Below are positions 9,294 to 18,744 of a stretch of 64,000 nucleotides of DNA, piece by piece. Made by a program: the position numbers and the translations under genes. The notes under the pieces are model-generated. The model did no database searches. It worked only from the letters and a program-made list of their open reading frames with translations, and was not told the origin of the DNA. This DNA comes from Lysobacterales bacterium 63-13 (lineage in GTDB: Bacteria > Pseudomonadota > Gammaproteobacteria > Xanthomonadales > Rhodanobacteraceae). Within the stretch, counting starts at the first letter, position 1; every line of letters starts with the position of its first letter. The DNA is taken from assembly GCA_001899855.1 (NCBI GenBank), contig MKWR01000004.1:62001-126000 (forward strand), in the 5' to 3' direction.

Positions 9294-10529
9294 CTAGGTG
9301 CCGGGAAACGCATCCTTGATCGCGGCGACGGCGCGAATGCGCGCCTTGCGCTGCGCTTCGGCAATGGCCGGGCCCTGCATGCCTGCGGCAACGAAGGCGG
9401 TGGCCTTGATGTCGAGGGCCGCGGCATGCGCGGCCCGCAACAAGCCAGCTTGTGGATAGCTGGATTCAGACTTGCCGAGGCGACCGCGCTGGTCCGCTTC
9501 GCACACCGTGATGAACTGGCGCAGGCGTTGCGGCTTGCGCATGGCATCGAGCTTTTCGATCAGGCCAAACAGCGTTTCCGCCCGCAACTCGAAAGCGCGG
9601 TGCGCGAGCAGGTGCAGTCGGCAACAAAGCACGGCCATCTCGGCGTGCTCGTTGGGCACGCGCAGGCGCTCGGCGAGCACGCGCACCGGTGCCACGCCGC
9701 GCTCCTCGTGCATGATGTGTTTCGGCAATTCATGGACCGGTGTCAGCGCCTTGCCGAGATCATGCGTCATTGCGCAGAAGCCGATCAGATCATCGCCCGG
9801 GGCAAGGCGCGCGGCCATGTCGATGACCATTTCGTTGTGGATGCCGGTATCGATTTCGGGATGGTATTCCGCCCGTTGCGGCACGCCGTAGAGCGCATCG
9901 ATCTCCGGGAAAAGAATTTCCAATGCGCCGCATTCGCGCAATGTGCGCAGGAAGGCCGACGGCGTCGATTCGCCGAGCGCCTTGCGCGTCTCCGCCCAGA
10001 CCCGTTCCGGCACCAGGTGATCGACCTCGCCGGCGGCGACCATGTCGCGCATCAGCGCTTTCGTCTCCTCGGCAATCGTGAATCCATCCGCCGCAAACCG
10101 CGCAAGGAAACGCGCCACGCGCAGGATGCGCACGGGATCCTCGGCAAACGCCGAGGAGACATGGCGCAGCACGCGTGCCTGGATATCGCGTGCACCGCCG
10201 AAGGGATCGACGAGATTGCCGTGGTCATCTTCCGCCAACGCGTTGATGGTCAGGTCGCGCCGCGCGAGATCATCCTCCAGCGTCACCGACGCATCGGCAT
10301 TGAAGGCAAAACCGCGATAACCCGGCGCGGTCTTGCGCTCGGTGCGCGCCAGCGCGTACTCCTGCTGCGTCTGCGGATGCAGGAAGACCGGGAAATCCTT
10401 GCCCACCGGCCTGTAGCCCTCGCCCAGCATCTGCTCGGGCGTGGCACCGACCACGACGAAATCGACATCGCTCGACGCCCTGCCAAGCAACCTGTCGCGC
10501 ACCGCACCACCGACTCGATAGATCCTCAT
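9294..10529 (-). CDS. cca: CCA-adding enzyme, bacterial multifunctional type
   Basis: A 411-residue protein that aligns by eye along its length with E. coli Cca. It has the nucleotidyltransferase motif GGAVRD with the metal-binding DVD (residues 20-22), the basic patch YALARTERK, the [10 protein letters not shown] motif and the [11 protein letters not shown] region, then the HD phosphohydrolase domain ([11 protein letters not shown]). The enzyme adds and repairs the CCA end of tRNA; the HD domain gives phosphatase and 2',3'-cyclic phosphodiesterase activity. It is last in a same-strand run slt, NDUFA9-like, cca, 42 bases after the previous gene. Confidence 0.96.
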   Translation of the reverse strand: MRIYRVGGAVRDRLLGRASSDVDFVVVGATPEQMLGEGYRPVGKDFPVFLHPQTQQEYALARTERKTAPGYRGFAFNADASVTLEDDLARRDLTINALAEDDHGNLVDPFGGARDIQARVLRHVSSAFAEDPVRILRVARFLARFAADGFTIAEETKALMRDMVAAGEVDHLVPERVWAETRKALGESTPSAFLRTLRECGALEILFPEIDALYGVPQRAEYHPEIDTGIHNEMVIDMAARLAPGDDLIGFCAMTHDLGKALTPVHELPKHIMHEERGVAPVRVLAERLRVPNEHAEMAVLCCRLHLLAHRAFELRAETLFGLIEKLDAMRKPQRLRQFITVCEADQRGRLGKSESSYPQAGLLRAAHAAALDIKATAFVAAGMQGPAIAEAQRKARIRAVAAIKDAFPGT

Positions 10530-10571
10530 GCCGCGATTGTGCCAGAGCGCCGCGCTGCGGATCGCCGACGA

Positions 10572-11519
10572 TCAGCCGGCGTGCGGATTTTCGCGGAATC
10601 GATCAAGGCGTTGTTGGCGGGCATCCGCGCCGAGCATCGCCGGCACGATCATCTCCATCGGCATGGCGACAATGCCAAGTTCGCCAAGGCCATCCTTCTC
10701 GCTGATGGAATCAAGTTTCAGCGAGCGGAAATTGTCACGCGAGATCGGCTTGCCCGGCAGCCACTCTCCAACCATCGCCTGCACATAGCCGAGGGAATCA
10801 GGCAAGCCGATGACCCAGCGGCGTTTGCCGATCAGGCGGGCCGTCCATTTCACTATCTCGCGCAGGCTGATCACGCGCGGGCCGACCAACTCGTAGGTAT
10901 GTCCGATCGAATGCGGATGGGCGAGGGCGCGCGCGAATGCCTCGGCGACATCGCCAACATGCACCGGCGCGAACTTCGCCTCGGCACGGGCAATCGGCAG
11001 CACCGGCGTCATGCGCAGCAGCGCGGCAAAGCGCTGGAACAAGCCGTCGCCGCGACCAAAGATCACCGACGGCCGGAAGATCGTCCAGGCCAGCCGCGAA
11101 TCGCACACGCGGCTTTCGGCATCCGCCCGCGTGCGCAGGTAATGACTGGCGCCTTCGCCGGCACGCAAAGCACTCATCTGCAGGATGCGCGGAACGCCGC
11201 CCGCCTTGCATGCGGCAATCAGGGTTTCGGTCAGCGCCACATGTGCCTCGTGGAAGCCGCGACCATCGGCACCCTGTTCGTTGAGGATGCCGACCAGGTT
11301 GATCACCGCATCGGCGCCTTCGAGCCTGCGCGTCAAGGCGGCGCGATCGTGCACGTCGCAGTTGTCGACCGTCACCCGCGGCAACACGCCCAGCTCGCGA
11401 TTGAGGTCGCGATTGCGCGAAAGCACGCTGAGGCGATGCCCATCCGCGTGCAGGCGGGGAACCGTGTGTCGCCCGACGAACCCGGTGCCGCCGAGGACGA
11501 CGATCCTGAGTGGCTTCAT
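10572..11519 (-). CDS. NAD(P)-binding dehydrogenase, complex I NDUFA9-like
   Basis: A 315-residue atypical short-chain dehydrogenase. The N-terminal Rossmann motif GGTGFVG is at residues 9-15, followed by INLVGILNE and the region FRPSVIFGRGDGLFQRF that marks the NDUFA9/YfcH-like group, whose catalytic tyrosine is usually absent. In eukaryotes the homologue is an accessory complex I subunit; the bacterial members' role is unclear, with proposals in quinone or lipid-linked redox chemistry. The ATG at 11519 has AGGAG seven bases upstream. It sits between slt and cca, likely in one transcription unit. Confidence 0.85.
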   Translation of the reverse strand: MKPLRIVVLGGTGFVGRHTVPRLHADGHRLSVLSRNRDLNRELGVLPRVTVDNCDVHDRAALTRRLEGADAVINLVGILNEQGADGRGFHEAHVALTETLIAACKAGGVPRILQMSALRAGEGASHYLRTRADAESRVCDSRLAWTIFRPSVIFGRGDGLFQRFAALLRMTPVLPIARAEAKFAPVHVGDVAEAFARALAHPHSIGHTYELVGPRVISLREIVKWTARLIGKRRWVIGLPDSLGYVQAMVGEWLPGKPISRDNFRSLKLDSISEKDGLGELGIVAMPMEMIVPAMLGADARQQRLDRFRENPHAG

Positions 11520-11618
11520 TGCAATCTCCTGACGCGAACATGCCGTTGCCCCGGCGTGGCACCAGTCTAGCCCGGATGGGCACGCAGCAAGGCAACGATG
11601 CCTCGCATCGCCGACGCC

Positions 11619-13646
11619 CTATTCGCCTTCAGCGGAAGCAACCGGCAGCGCTGGTGCCGGGCAGGCGACCGTCTTCCTGTGCGCATCGCCCTTCGGCGGT
11701 GCGTAGGCCTGGCCGGCTTTCGGCATGCGCGTGGCCAGCGGGATGACTGTCCTGTTCAACCGCCAGTCGTAGATGACGCTGAAGGCGAGTACGCGGGCGA
11801 CGTAATCGCGGGTTTCCTTGTACGGGATCGTCTCGATGAAGAAGTCCGGCTCCAGCGTGCCGCGCGCATCGAGCCAGCGCCCGACCGGCCTGCCACCGGC
11901 GTTGTAGGCGGCGCTGGCCAGCCATGGGCTGCCGGAATACTGCCTGGCCATCTGGCCAAGGTACAAAGTCCCAAGCTGGATATTGAGAACTGGATCGAAG
12001 AGGTCACCGGGACGGCCATAGGCGACCTTGGCCGCACCGGCGACCTTCTTTGCCACCGCCGGCAGCAATTGCATCAAGCCGTAGGCATCGGCATGCGAGC
12101 GGGCATCGCTCATCCACGCGCTTTCGGCGCGGATGATGGCGTAGGCCCAGGCCGGATCGATGCCGGCCTCGCGCGCGTTGCGCAAGACGCGGGCCTTGTG
12201 CGCGAGTGGAAAGCGCTGTTCGTACCAGGTCAGCGTCTGCGGCGAGGCCGACAGCAGGAACACCGCGCGATCAAACCACTCGTTGCGATAGGCGAAATCG
12301 GCGGCAAGCGGACGTTGCTCCGCGTCGAGCCGCTGCAGGGCGAAATTCCACTCGCGGCGCGCCTTGGACAGCTCGCCAAGGGCGAAGAACTCGAGTGCGC
12401 GGGCCAGGTCGGGCTGTTCGGCGATGGCTTGCTCGGCAGACTTGTCCGGCACGCTGTCGGCGGGACAGATCGTGTACGGCGCATTGATCCAGTCGGCGGC
12501 AAGGAAGCCGTGGAAGTTCGCCTCTTTTGCCACATCGGCAAAAATTGTCGCGGCCTCGTCCTGGCGATCGAGCTTGCCGAGCACGCGTGCGCGCAGGTAG
12601 CGCCAGCGCGCATCGGCCTTCTGCACGTCGCTCATCGCATCCAGCGCGGCCAGGGTCTCGTTCCAGTCGAGACTGGCCAGCGCCACGCGCACGCGCCATT
12701 CGCGCGAGCTGTCATCCTCGGCATCGCTCGGCAATGCCTTCAGCCGCGCCAGCGCATCGTTCTCGAAGCCGGTCGCGCGATAGACCGCGATCGCGTTGAG
12801 CACGCGGTTCTTCTGCGCCGCGTCCCACTTGAAGCGATCGCCGAGATCGGCCCACAGGGTTTCCGCCGCCCCGCTGTTCTTGCGCGCATAACGCAGCATG
12901 CCGAAGGACACGGCGTCACGATTGCGCACGCTGTCCGGCCACTGCGCGGCCTTGGCCAGCGTCGTCGCCGGATCGCGCACGCTTGCCGCGATGCGGTTGG
13001 CGGCATCCTTGTCCGCGCCCTGGAGCAGGTTGGCGATGTGCGAGATGGTGCCGGGATTGGCCGCCTCGGCAGCGCCTTCGATGCGCTTCCAGATTTCGGC
13101 GTCGGTCAGGCTGCCGTTCTGCCGCGCCCAGGCAAACAAGGCATCGCAGCTTGCCGGCGTCGGGCGCGGCTGCAGCCACAGCGGGGCTATGTCCTTGGCG
13201 TAATCGGGGGTGTCGCCGCCAGCAATGCGCGCACGCTGCCAGGCGCATTGCAGGTCGTCGGCGCTGCTCGCGCTCCACAGCCTGCGGAAGGCTGGCCAAT
13301 CCTGCGCGGTCGCCAGTTGCCGCAGGGTCGATTCGCGCAGGTCGCGGGCCACCAGCGTATCCGGCCAGCGCTTGAGGAAGGCTTCGACCTGGCTCAGTGG
13401 AGGCGTGGCGTGGCCACGTTGCACCAGGGCCAGTTCGACGTAGGGCAGCAGCGGGTAGTCGGCGAGATCGGTGATTTCACGTTTCCAGCTGTCCACCGGG
13501 CCGTGCGCGATCGCCTGCATGACGTTGCGGTAATGCTGGCGCTGATCGCCGCGATCAGGCATTGCCGCGGCATGGGCGGTGAGGCAGGCGAGGGCCATGC
13601 CGAGGGCGATAAACGACAACCGCGTTGCACGATTTCTGATGGGCAT
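11619..13646 (-). CDS. slt: Soluble lytic murein transglycosylase
   Basis: A 675-residue periplasmic enzyme. A signal peptide (residues 1-27, ending TAHAAA) is followed by the long superhelical U and L domains, rich in AW repeats, and by the C-terminal lysozyme-like SLT domain: AIIRAESAW holds the catalytic glutamate, then ADAYGLMQLLPA and the SAAYNAGG motif. It cleaves the glycan strand of peptidoglycan with formation of 1,6-anhydromuramic acid. ATG 13646 is chosen because it gives a proper signal peptide; upstream in-frame starts at 13799 would prepend an unlikely leader. Confidence 0.93.
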   Translation of the reverse strand: MPIRNRATRLSFIALGMALACLTAHAAAMPDRGDQRQHYRNVMQAIAHGPVDSWKREITDLADYPLLPYVELALVQRGHATPPLSQVEAFLKRWPDTLVARDLRESTLRQLATAQDWPAFRRLWSASSADDLQCAWQRARIAGGDTPDYAKDIAPLWLQPRPTPASCDALFAWARQNGSLTDAEIWKRIEGAAEAANPGTISHIANLLQGADKDAANRIAASVRDPATTLAKAAQWPDSVRNRDAVSFGMLRYARKNSGAAETLWADLGDRFKWDAAQKNRVLNAIAVYRATGFENDALARLKALPSDAEDDSSREWRVRVALASLDWNETLAALDAMSDVQKADARWRYLRARVLGKLDRQDEAATIFADVAKEANFHGFLAADWINAPYTICPADSVPDKSAEQAIAEQPDLARALEFFALGELSKARREWNFALQRLDAEQRPLAADFAYRNEWFDRAVFLLSASPQTLTWYEQRFPLAHKARVLRNAREAGIDPAWAYAIIRAESAWMSDARSHADAYGLMQLLPAVAKKVAGAAKVAYGRPGDLFDPVLNIQLGTLYLGQMARQYSGSPWLASAAYNAGGRPVGRWLDARGTLEPDFFIETIPYKETRDYVARVLAFSVIYDWRLNRTVIPLATRMPKAGQAYAPPKGDAHRKTVACPAPALPVASAEGE

Positions 13647-13931
13647 GCTGCCAGTGTATCGCGCCAACAGCCTGGCAAACGGGGCAGTTCCAGCCAGGGG
13701 CTTGACGCACGCCATGCCAGTCCGCAGCCCGGCACTGCTCCCGCATGCGCCACATAAACAATTGATTATGTTCAATAAAACCTTGGAAGCAAAGGTCATT
13801 GCAGGAACATGACAAACGGCTATGGCGCTTTTCTAACGTTTTCCTTACATTGCCGTGGCTCAGGCGCCGCGTACCCCGAATTGCGGTGCCTTCAATGTGG
13901 TCTGCCCGCCCATCCCAATGGAGACTTGTCT

Positions 13932-16847
13932 ATGAATATCCGTGTTCGCGGTCTTAGTGGTGCCATTCATCTGGCCCTTGCCGCAGGCTTGATTGCGGTT
14001 CCTGGTGCCAGCGTATTCGCCCAGCAGGATCGTGGCGACGACGCGCAGCGGCTTGAGGCGATCCAGGTCACCGGTTCACGCATCAAGAAGGCCGATGTCG
14101 AAGGCCAGAGTCCGGTGCAGGTGATCAGCGCGGCCGACATCGAGGCCACCGGCCTCGGCTCCATTGGCGATGTCATCCAGCGGCTGTCGGTCAGCGGCTC
14201 CTCGCTCAATACCAAGTTCAACTCGGCTGGCAACTTCGGCTTCAGCCCGGATGGTTCGGGCGTTGGATCCGGTTCAACCACGATTTCCCTGCGCAACCTC
14301 GGTGCCAAGCGCACCCTGATCCTCGTCGATGGCCTGCGCTGGGTCAGTGAATCCTCCGCCTCCGGCGTATCCGCCGCGGTCGACCTCAATACCATTCCGG
14401 CCAGCGCGGTCGATCGCATCGAGATCCTCACCGACGGCGCCTCCTCGCTGTACGGTTCCGACGCGATTGCCGGCGTGGTCAACATCATCACCAAGAAAAA
14501 GCAGGACGGTGGTGCCGCGCGCCTGTACATGGGCGACTATTCGACCGGTGACGGCAAGACCCAGCAAGGCAACATCTCGCTGGGCGGCAGCACCGACAAG
14601 TTCGATTTCTTCGTCGACCTCAGCTACTACGACCAGAAGCGCATCAGTTCCGACGATTGGGAGCAATCGCGTTATCCGACGCCGGGTATCAATGGCGCGG
14701 TCAATCCGGGGGCCTGGAGTTCAGGCACGCCAAACGGCCGCCAAGTTTTTATTCCTGTGGATCCCAACAACACCTATGGCGGACTTTGCCCAATCACACA
14801 GCTTGACCCCAATACTTTACGTGCATTCTGCAATCTTTCTGGTGACGGCGCGGGCGGCTTCCGTCCGTGGACGAATGCCGAGCGCTTCAACTTCGCGCCC
14901 TACAACCTGCTGCTGACGCCGTCCAAGCGCACCGGCCTGTTCGCCCAGGGCACCTACCGCATCAACGATCATGTGAGCTGGAACCTCAAGGGCAGCTACA
15001 CCAAGCGCGAGTCGGTCAACCAGGCCGCGCCGGAACCGATCTTCCTCGGCTCCGAAGCCGGCAGCGGTGGCCTCGCCGATTTTGTCGGCATCGATGCCAG
15101 CAATCCGTACAATCCTTTTGAGACGATCGCCGCGGAAGGCGCGTTCATCACGCGCCGTCCGGTCGAAGGCGGCCCACGCATCTTCCGCCAGGATGTCGAC
15201 ACGAGCTATTTCGCGACCGGCCTCAACGGCGATTTCAGCGCCGGTGACCGCCAGTTCTTCTGGGACGTGAACTACGTCAACGCCGAGAACAAGGCGACGC
15301 AGACGGTCAACGGCACCTACAACATCGCGCACATCCAGCGCGCGCTTGGTCCCATCGCCGATTGCACCGCGCCCTGCGTTCCACTGGACTTGTTCAACGG
15401 GCCCGGCTCGATCACCCAGGACATGCTCGACTACATCCAGTTCATCGAGAACGACCGCAGCCGGCAGAAGCTGAGCACCTGGACGGCGAACATCTCCGGC
15501 GACCTGTTCAACATGCCGGCCGGTCCGCTTGCCTTCGCCGCCGGTTACGAGCACCGCAAGCAGAGCGGTTCCTACACGCCGGATTCCATCGTCACCGCCG
15601 GCGAGTCGAATGGCGTGCCCTCCGGTCCGACCAGCGGCGAATACAAGGTCAACGAGTTCTATGTCGAGCTCAACGCGCCCCTGCTCGCCGACGTGAGTTT
15701 CGCCAAGCACCTCGACCTGAGCGTGGCCTCGCGCTTTTCCGATTACTCGAACTTCGGCAACACCACCAACAACAAGGTCGGCCTGCGTTGGCAGATCAAC
15801 GACGACCTGACCCTGCGCAGCACCTGGGCCGAGGGCTTCCGTGCGCCATCCATCGGCGAGTTGTTCGGCACCTTTGCCCGCTTCGACGCGCAGATCCAGG
15901 ATCCCTGCAACGGCGCCACCGGCCAGGCCGGTGCCAACTGCTCCGCGCTTGGCGTGCCCAACCCGGCCACGTTCGAGCAGGCCAATTCGCAGATTTCCGT
16001 GGTCACCGGCGGCAATTCCAACCTCGATCCGGAAACCTCCGAGAGCCTGACCGTCGGCGGTGTCTACAGCCCTGCCTGGGGTGCCGATACCAGCTGGTCG
16101 CAGAAGCTCGATTTCGAAGTGACCTACTACAACATCAAGATCGAGGATGCGATCCAGGCTTCCGATGCGCAGACCCAGCTCGATCGTTGCGTGGCGACGC
16201 TCGATCCGATCTTCTGCGGCGGCATCAGCCGTTCCTCGGGCGGCAACATCAACGGCTTCGACAACACCTTGTTCAACCTCGGCAAGATCAAGACCAAGGG
16301 CATCGATTTCGGCATCAGCTGGCTCGGCAACGCCACCAGCGTCGGCACCTTCGGTGCCAGCCTGTCGGCAACCAAGGTCACCAGCTACGAGGCGATCGCC
16401 ACCGATTCCGGGCTGACCGAACCCGGCGTTGTCGGTGTCGAAGTCAACAACAGTGCAATTCCGGACTGGCGCGCAACGGCGCGTTTGAACTGGAGCATCG
16501 GTGACGTGACGGCGAGCTGGTCGGTGCGCTACATCTCGGATCTCAACGAATCCTGTGGTGGCGAAGACGGCTTCCGCGACTTGGCCGTCTGCGGCAATCC
16601 AACTGCAGGCGTGGTGTCCGAAACCGGCCCAACCGGGCTCAACCATCTCGGTGCTACCACGTATCACGATGTCCGCGTCGCCTGGAAACTGCCGACCACG
16701 CTCAACTTCACCATCGCCGGCGGCGTCAACAACATCACCAGCAAGTCCCCGCCAATCTGCGGAAGCTGCTCGCTCAACGGCTACGACGCATCGACCTACG
16801 ATCTGCCGGGCCGCTACAGCTACGTCGAAGCCAGCTTCAAGTTCTGA
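13932..16847 (+). CDS. TonB-dependent outer membrane receptor
   Basis: A 971-residue outer membrane protein. A signal peptide ends near PGASVFA (residue 32). The TonB box-like segment IQVTGSRIKKADVEG is followed by the plug domain (PVQVISAADIEATG, GAKRTLILVDGLRW, IEILTDGASSLYGSDAIAGVVNI) and a large beta barrel with a terminal aromatic residue (SYVEASFKF). This Xanthomonadales-type receptor class with the GSRI motif often takes up carbohydrates or peptides; the ligand is not identifiable. GGAG lies eight bases before ATG 13932. Its last 81 bases and terminator are repeated 9.4 kb downstream. Confidence 0.93.
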   Translation: MNIRVRGLSGAIHLALAAGLIAVPGASVFAQQDRGDDAQRLEAIQVTGSRIKKADVEGQSPVQVISAADIEATGLGSIGDVIQRLSVSGSSLNTKFNSAGNFGFSPDGSGVGSGSTTISLRNLGAKRTLILVDGLRWVSESSASGVSAAVDLNTIPASAVDRIEILTDGASSLYGSDAIAGVVNIITKKKQDGGAARLYMGDYSTGDGKTQQGNISLGGSTDKFDFFVDLSYYDQKRISSDDWEQSRYPTPGINGAVNPGAWSSGTPNGRQVFIPVDPNNTYGGLCPITQLDPNTLRAFCNLSGDGAGGFRPWTNAERFNFAPYNLLLTPSKRTGLFAQGTYRINDHVSWNLKGSYTKRESVNQAAPEPIFLGSEAGSGGLADFVGIDASNPYNPFETIAAEGAFITRRPVEGGPRIFRQDVDTSYFATGLNGDFSAGDRQFFWDVNYVNAENKATQTVNGTYNIAHIQRALGPIADCTAPCVPLDLFNGPGSITQDMLDYIQFIENDRSRQKLSTWTANISGDLFNMPAGPLAFAAGYEHRKQSGSYTPDSIVTAGESNGVPSGPTSGEYKVNEFYVELNAPLLADVSFAKHLDLSVASRFSDYSNFGNTTNNKVGLRWQINDDLTLRSTWAEGFRAPSIGELFGTFARFDAQIQDPCNGATGQAGANCSALGVPNPATFEQANSQISVVTGGNSNLDPETSESLTVGGVYSPAWGADTSWSQKLDFEVTYYNIKIEDAIQASDAQTQLDRCVATLDPIFCGGISRSSGGNINGFDNTLFNLGKIKTKGIDFGISWLGNATSVGTFGASLSATKVTSYEAIATDSGLTEPGVVGVEVNNSAIPDWRATARLNWSIGDVTASWSVRYISDLNESCGGEDGFRDLAVCGNPTAGVVSETGPTGLNHLGATTYHDVRVAWKLPTTLNFTIAGGVNNITSKSPPICGSCSLNGYDASTYDLPGRYSYVEASFKF

Positions 16848-16870
16848 TTCCACGCAACATCGCAAGCTTT

Positions 16871-16895
16871 AGGGCCGCCTCGCGCGGCCCTTTTT
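16871..16895 (+). terminator. Rho-independent terminator of the TonB receptor gene
   Basis: GGGCCGC pairs with GCGGCCC and is followed by TTTTT, 24 bases after the receptor stop codon. A nearly identical hairpin with its T run is found at 26248-26271 behind the receptor fragment. Confidence 0.85.
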
Positions 16896-16896
16896 A

Positions 16897-17501
16897 CTTG
16901 TCAGGTGACATACCAAACAACACTAAACAATCGCGCAAGCCAAATACTTGGTCATTCCTACGAAAGTAGGACGCGGGTTGCAACAGTCACGGACGGGTTA
17001 TCCGTCACCCTGAATGAGCAGCTGCAACCTCACAAATACCGATCTCTACTGAAGTAATGCCTACCTCAGCGCTATTGGGGGAGTTGTTCAAAAACTCATG
17101 CGTGGCTTGGGATGCGGTTCATGGTACTCAATTGAAATGCCGCAATTTGGATGTGGGTGTCGTCCACCTTTGGTGGCGTATATCAATTTTTATAGAGGAA
17201 AGATACCTGTCAGTTCTGACAGGTATCAAAGTCAATATGTGTTTTGCTAGCATCGTGAATCGCTCGGTTTACATTTTCCGTGACCATTATCTGCTTGGTA
17301 GAGCACTCATATATCAGTCGTTTGGCCGTGCTGCATGCGACACGAAGCAGGAAGAAATATGTAAACGCGTCCGTCCGGATCAGTGTATTGAATCTCTGGC
17401 TTTGATCAAGTTGATATGAAACTCTCCAATCAGGGATTCTGTGAGGGGAGGTCGGCACATCCACAGATGTCATGCGTTGTTGACGAGGGAGAACCGCACT
17501 C
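16897..17501. other. AT-richer gap at the left end of the accessory island
   Basis: About 600 bases without a credible gene. A 120-codon open frame at 17057-17419 has no ribosome site, no known fold and is crossed by a perfect dyad, so it is not annotated. Seen here: a hairpin at 16956-16971 (TCCTAC-GAAA-GTAGGA), resembling degraded Xanthomonadales GTCATTCC-type repeats, a GTTGCA/TGCAAC pair around 16977-17032, and the dyad at 17202-17227. The regulatory sequence for the gene at 17502 should be here. Confidence 0.55.
17202..17227. promoter_or_regulatory. Perfect 12-base dyad resembling a lux box
   Basis: GATACCTGTCAG and CTGACAGGTATC are separated by TT. The inner 20 bases (17205-17224) read ACCTGT-N8-ACAGGT, the end hexamers and spacing of the LuxR binding site of Vibrio fischeri. 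It stands about 275 bases before the first island gene. This could be a LuxR-family operator, but no luxR or luxI homologue is in the window, and an RNA hairpin is an alternative reading. Confidence 0.4.
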
Positions 17502-18626
17502 ATGAAGTCAAAATGCTGTCGTGTCTCTACATTGCTTCCAGGCTTGGCAATTTACTCAATCCTCAGCGCATTTGGCTCTACAGATGCAAATGCACAGACC
17601 AATGTCGGTTTCGTTGCTGCAAATCGCAGCCTGACCATCGAAGTGTGCGATGGGATTACTGATCCCAACAACTACCCTCGATACATTCACTACACACTTT
17701 TGGGGACGGGCTATTCCTGGTCGGTGAACGGAGTCCCCAATCCAACCGGGGCATTGCCGATTGGGGCAAATATGAGCAACTTCCCGACAGGTGTGCATTG
17801 CATGAATGCGCAGGTCACGACCTCCGGCATTCCAAGCACCGGTTACCCGAACCCGACGGGTGGACGTGGAATACGGTTTCTTGGCTGCATTGTCTATCCG
17901 GCCACCGGTGCCACCTGCAATGGTCAGTTTCGCGAATATACATTCGTGAATACCACAGGCGGAAGCACACCTTCCCTTAGCCCCAGCTCTCCAATTACCA
18001 CCGAGGGTAGCCGACCGATCACGGTGACGTTGAATCCTCCGTTTGCAGCGACAACCGTCAACGCGAGCTGCACTCAAGTGAACGGGGCTCAGATCAATGT
18101 GACTCCATCAACCTTGCAGACCAATATTTCGGGTAAGGCGGTATTTACTGTGAATACGCCAGTTCTGAACGTTCCCGCACCTCCAGGTATCCCGTCGGGG
18201 GTATGCACTTTCACTGTGCCGACTTATGGAACGAGCGCAAATCTTCAGGTTCAAGGAACCGCTCAGAATGTTTCGATCACTCTCGCTCCGCAGGTAATAA
18301 TGGTTGCTGGGTCAGCCTCAATTACCGCATCCACTTTCCCTTTTCTTGCGAGCTCACCAGTCACCATCGATGCGACGTGTAACTCAACGTTGGCACAGGT
18401 CACGGTATCCCCGTCAAGCAGGGTTACAGACGCTCTAGGGAAAGCAGTATTCAGCATTAGCGCATCGGGATTGGTCAATATCAATCCCAATCTCAGTATC
18501 AAGCCAAGTGCCTACTGCAATTTCACTGTTCGTAACTCCTCGTCGCAGGTTCTGTCGTTTACGACAGCAAACGCATGCGCTTTCTCAGACCTGGTGCCGC
18601 GCCCAGCTCTTTGCGGAAATCCGTAG
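17502..18626 (+). CDS. Secreted beta-sandwich (Big-like) repeat protein
   Basis: A 374-residue exported protein of unknown function. The signal peptide (residues 1-32) ends DANAQ. After an N-terminal domain of about 115 residues with several cysteines (GVHCMNAQV, FLGCIVYPATGATCNG), residues about 150-245 and 250-350 are two related beta-sandwich units, each with a V.V.PS..... .GKAVF.V/I core and a cysteine pair, similar to bacterial Ig-like domains. GGGAG lies upstream of ATG 17502. The gene precedes the RHS gene by 118 bases on the same strand and shares its low GC, so it may be an accessory or adhesin to that protein. No database family could be assigned. Confidence 0.7.
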   Translation: MKSKCCRVSTLLPGLAIYSILSAFGSTDANAQTNVGFVAANRSLTIEVCDGITDPNNYPRYIHYTLLGTGYSWSVNGVPNPTGALPIGANMSNFPTGVHCMNAQVTTSGIPSTGYPNPTGGRGIRFLGCIVYPATGATCNGQFREYTFVNTTGGSTPSLSPSSPITTEGSRPITVTLNPPFAATTVNASCTQVNGAQINVTPSTLQTNISGKAVFTVNTPVLNVPAPPGIPSGVCTFTVPTYGTSANLQVQGTAQNVSITLAPQVIMVAGSASITASTFPFLASSPVTIDATCNSTLAQVTVSPSSRVTDALGKAVFSISASGLVNINPNLSIKPSAYCNFTVRNSSSQVLSFTTANACAFSDLVPRPALCGNP

Positions 18627-18744
18627 TGTTTGACGGCATTCCTCGTCAACGGAATAGCGAAAGCTGTTCACCGTGAAACCTGAGACTTCAATTTGTCTCT
18701 CCTTCGATGGCAAGAGTCGCAATTGACAATAAAGGAATATCGTA

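Noticed and set aside
11598-13757. Long open frame antisense to slt, and similar long antisense frames at 459-2531, 14817-16865, 26731-29199, 33362-36790 and 45816-49166
   Set aside because: They mirror real genes on the other strand, arise from high third-position GC, and their translations are arginine-, glycine- or histidine-rich with no domain.
17057-17419. 120-codon open frame in the low-GC gap
   Set aside because: No ribosome site, no recognisable composition, and a perfect dyad runs through it.
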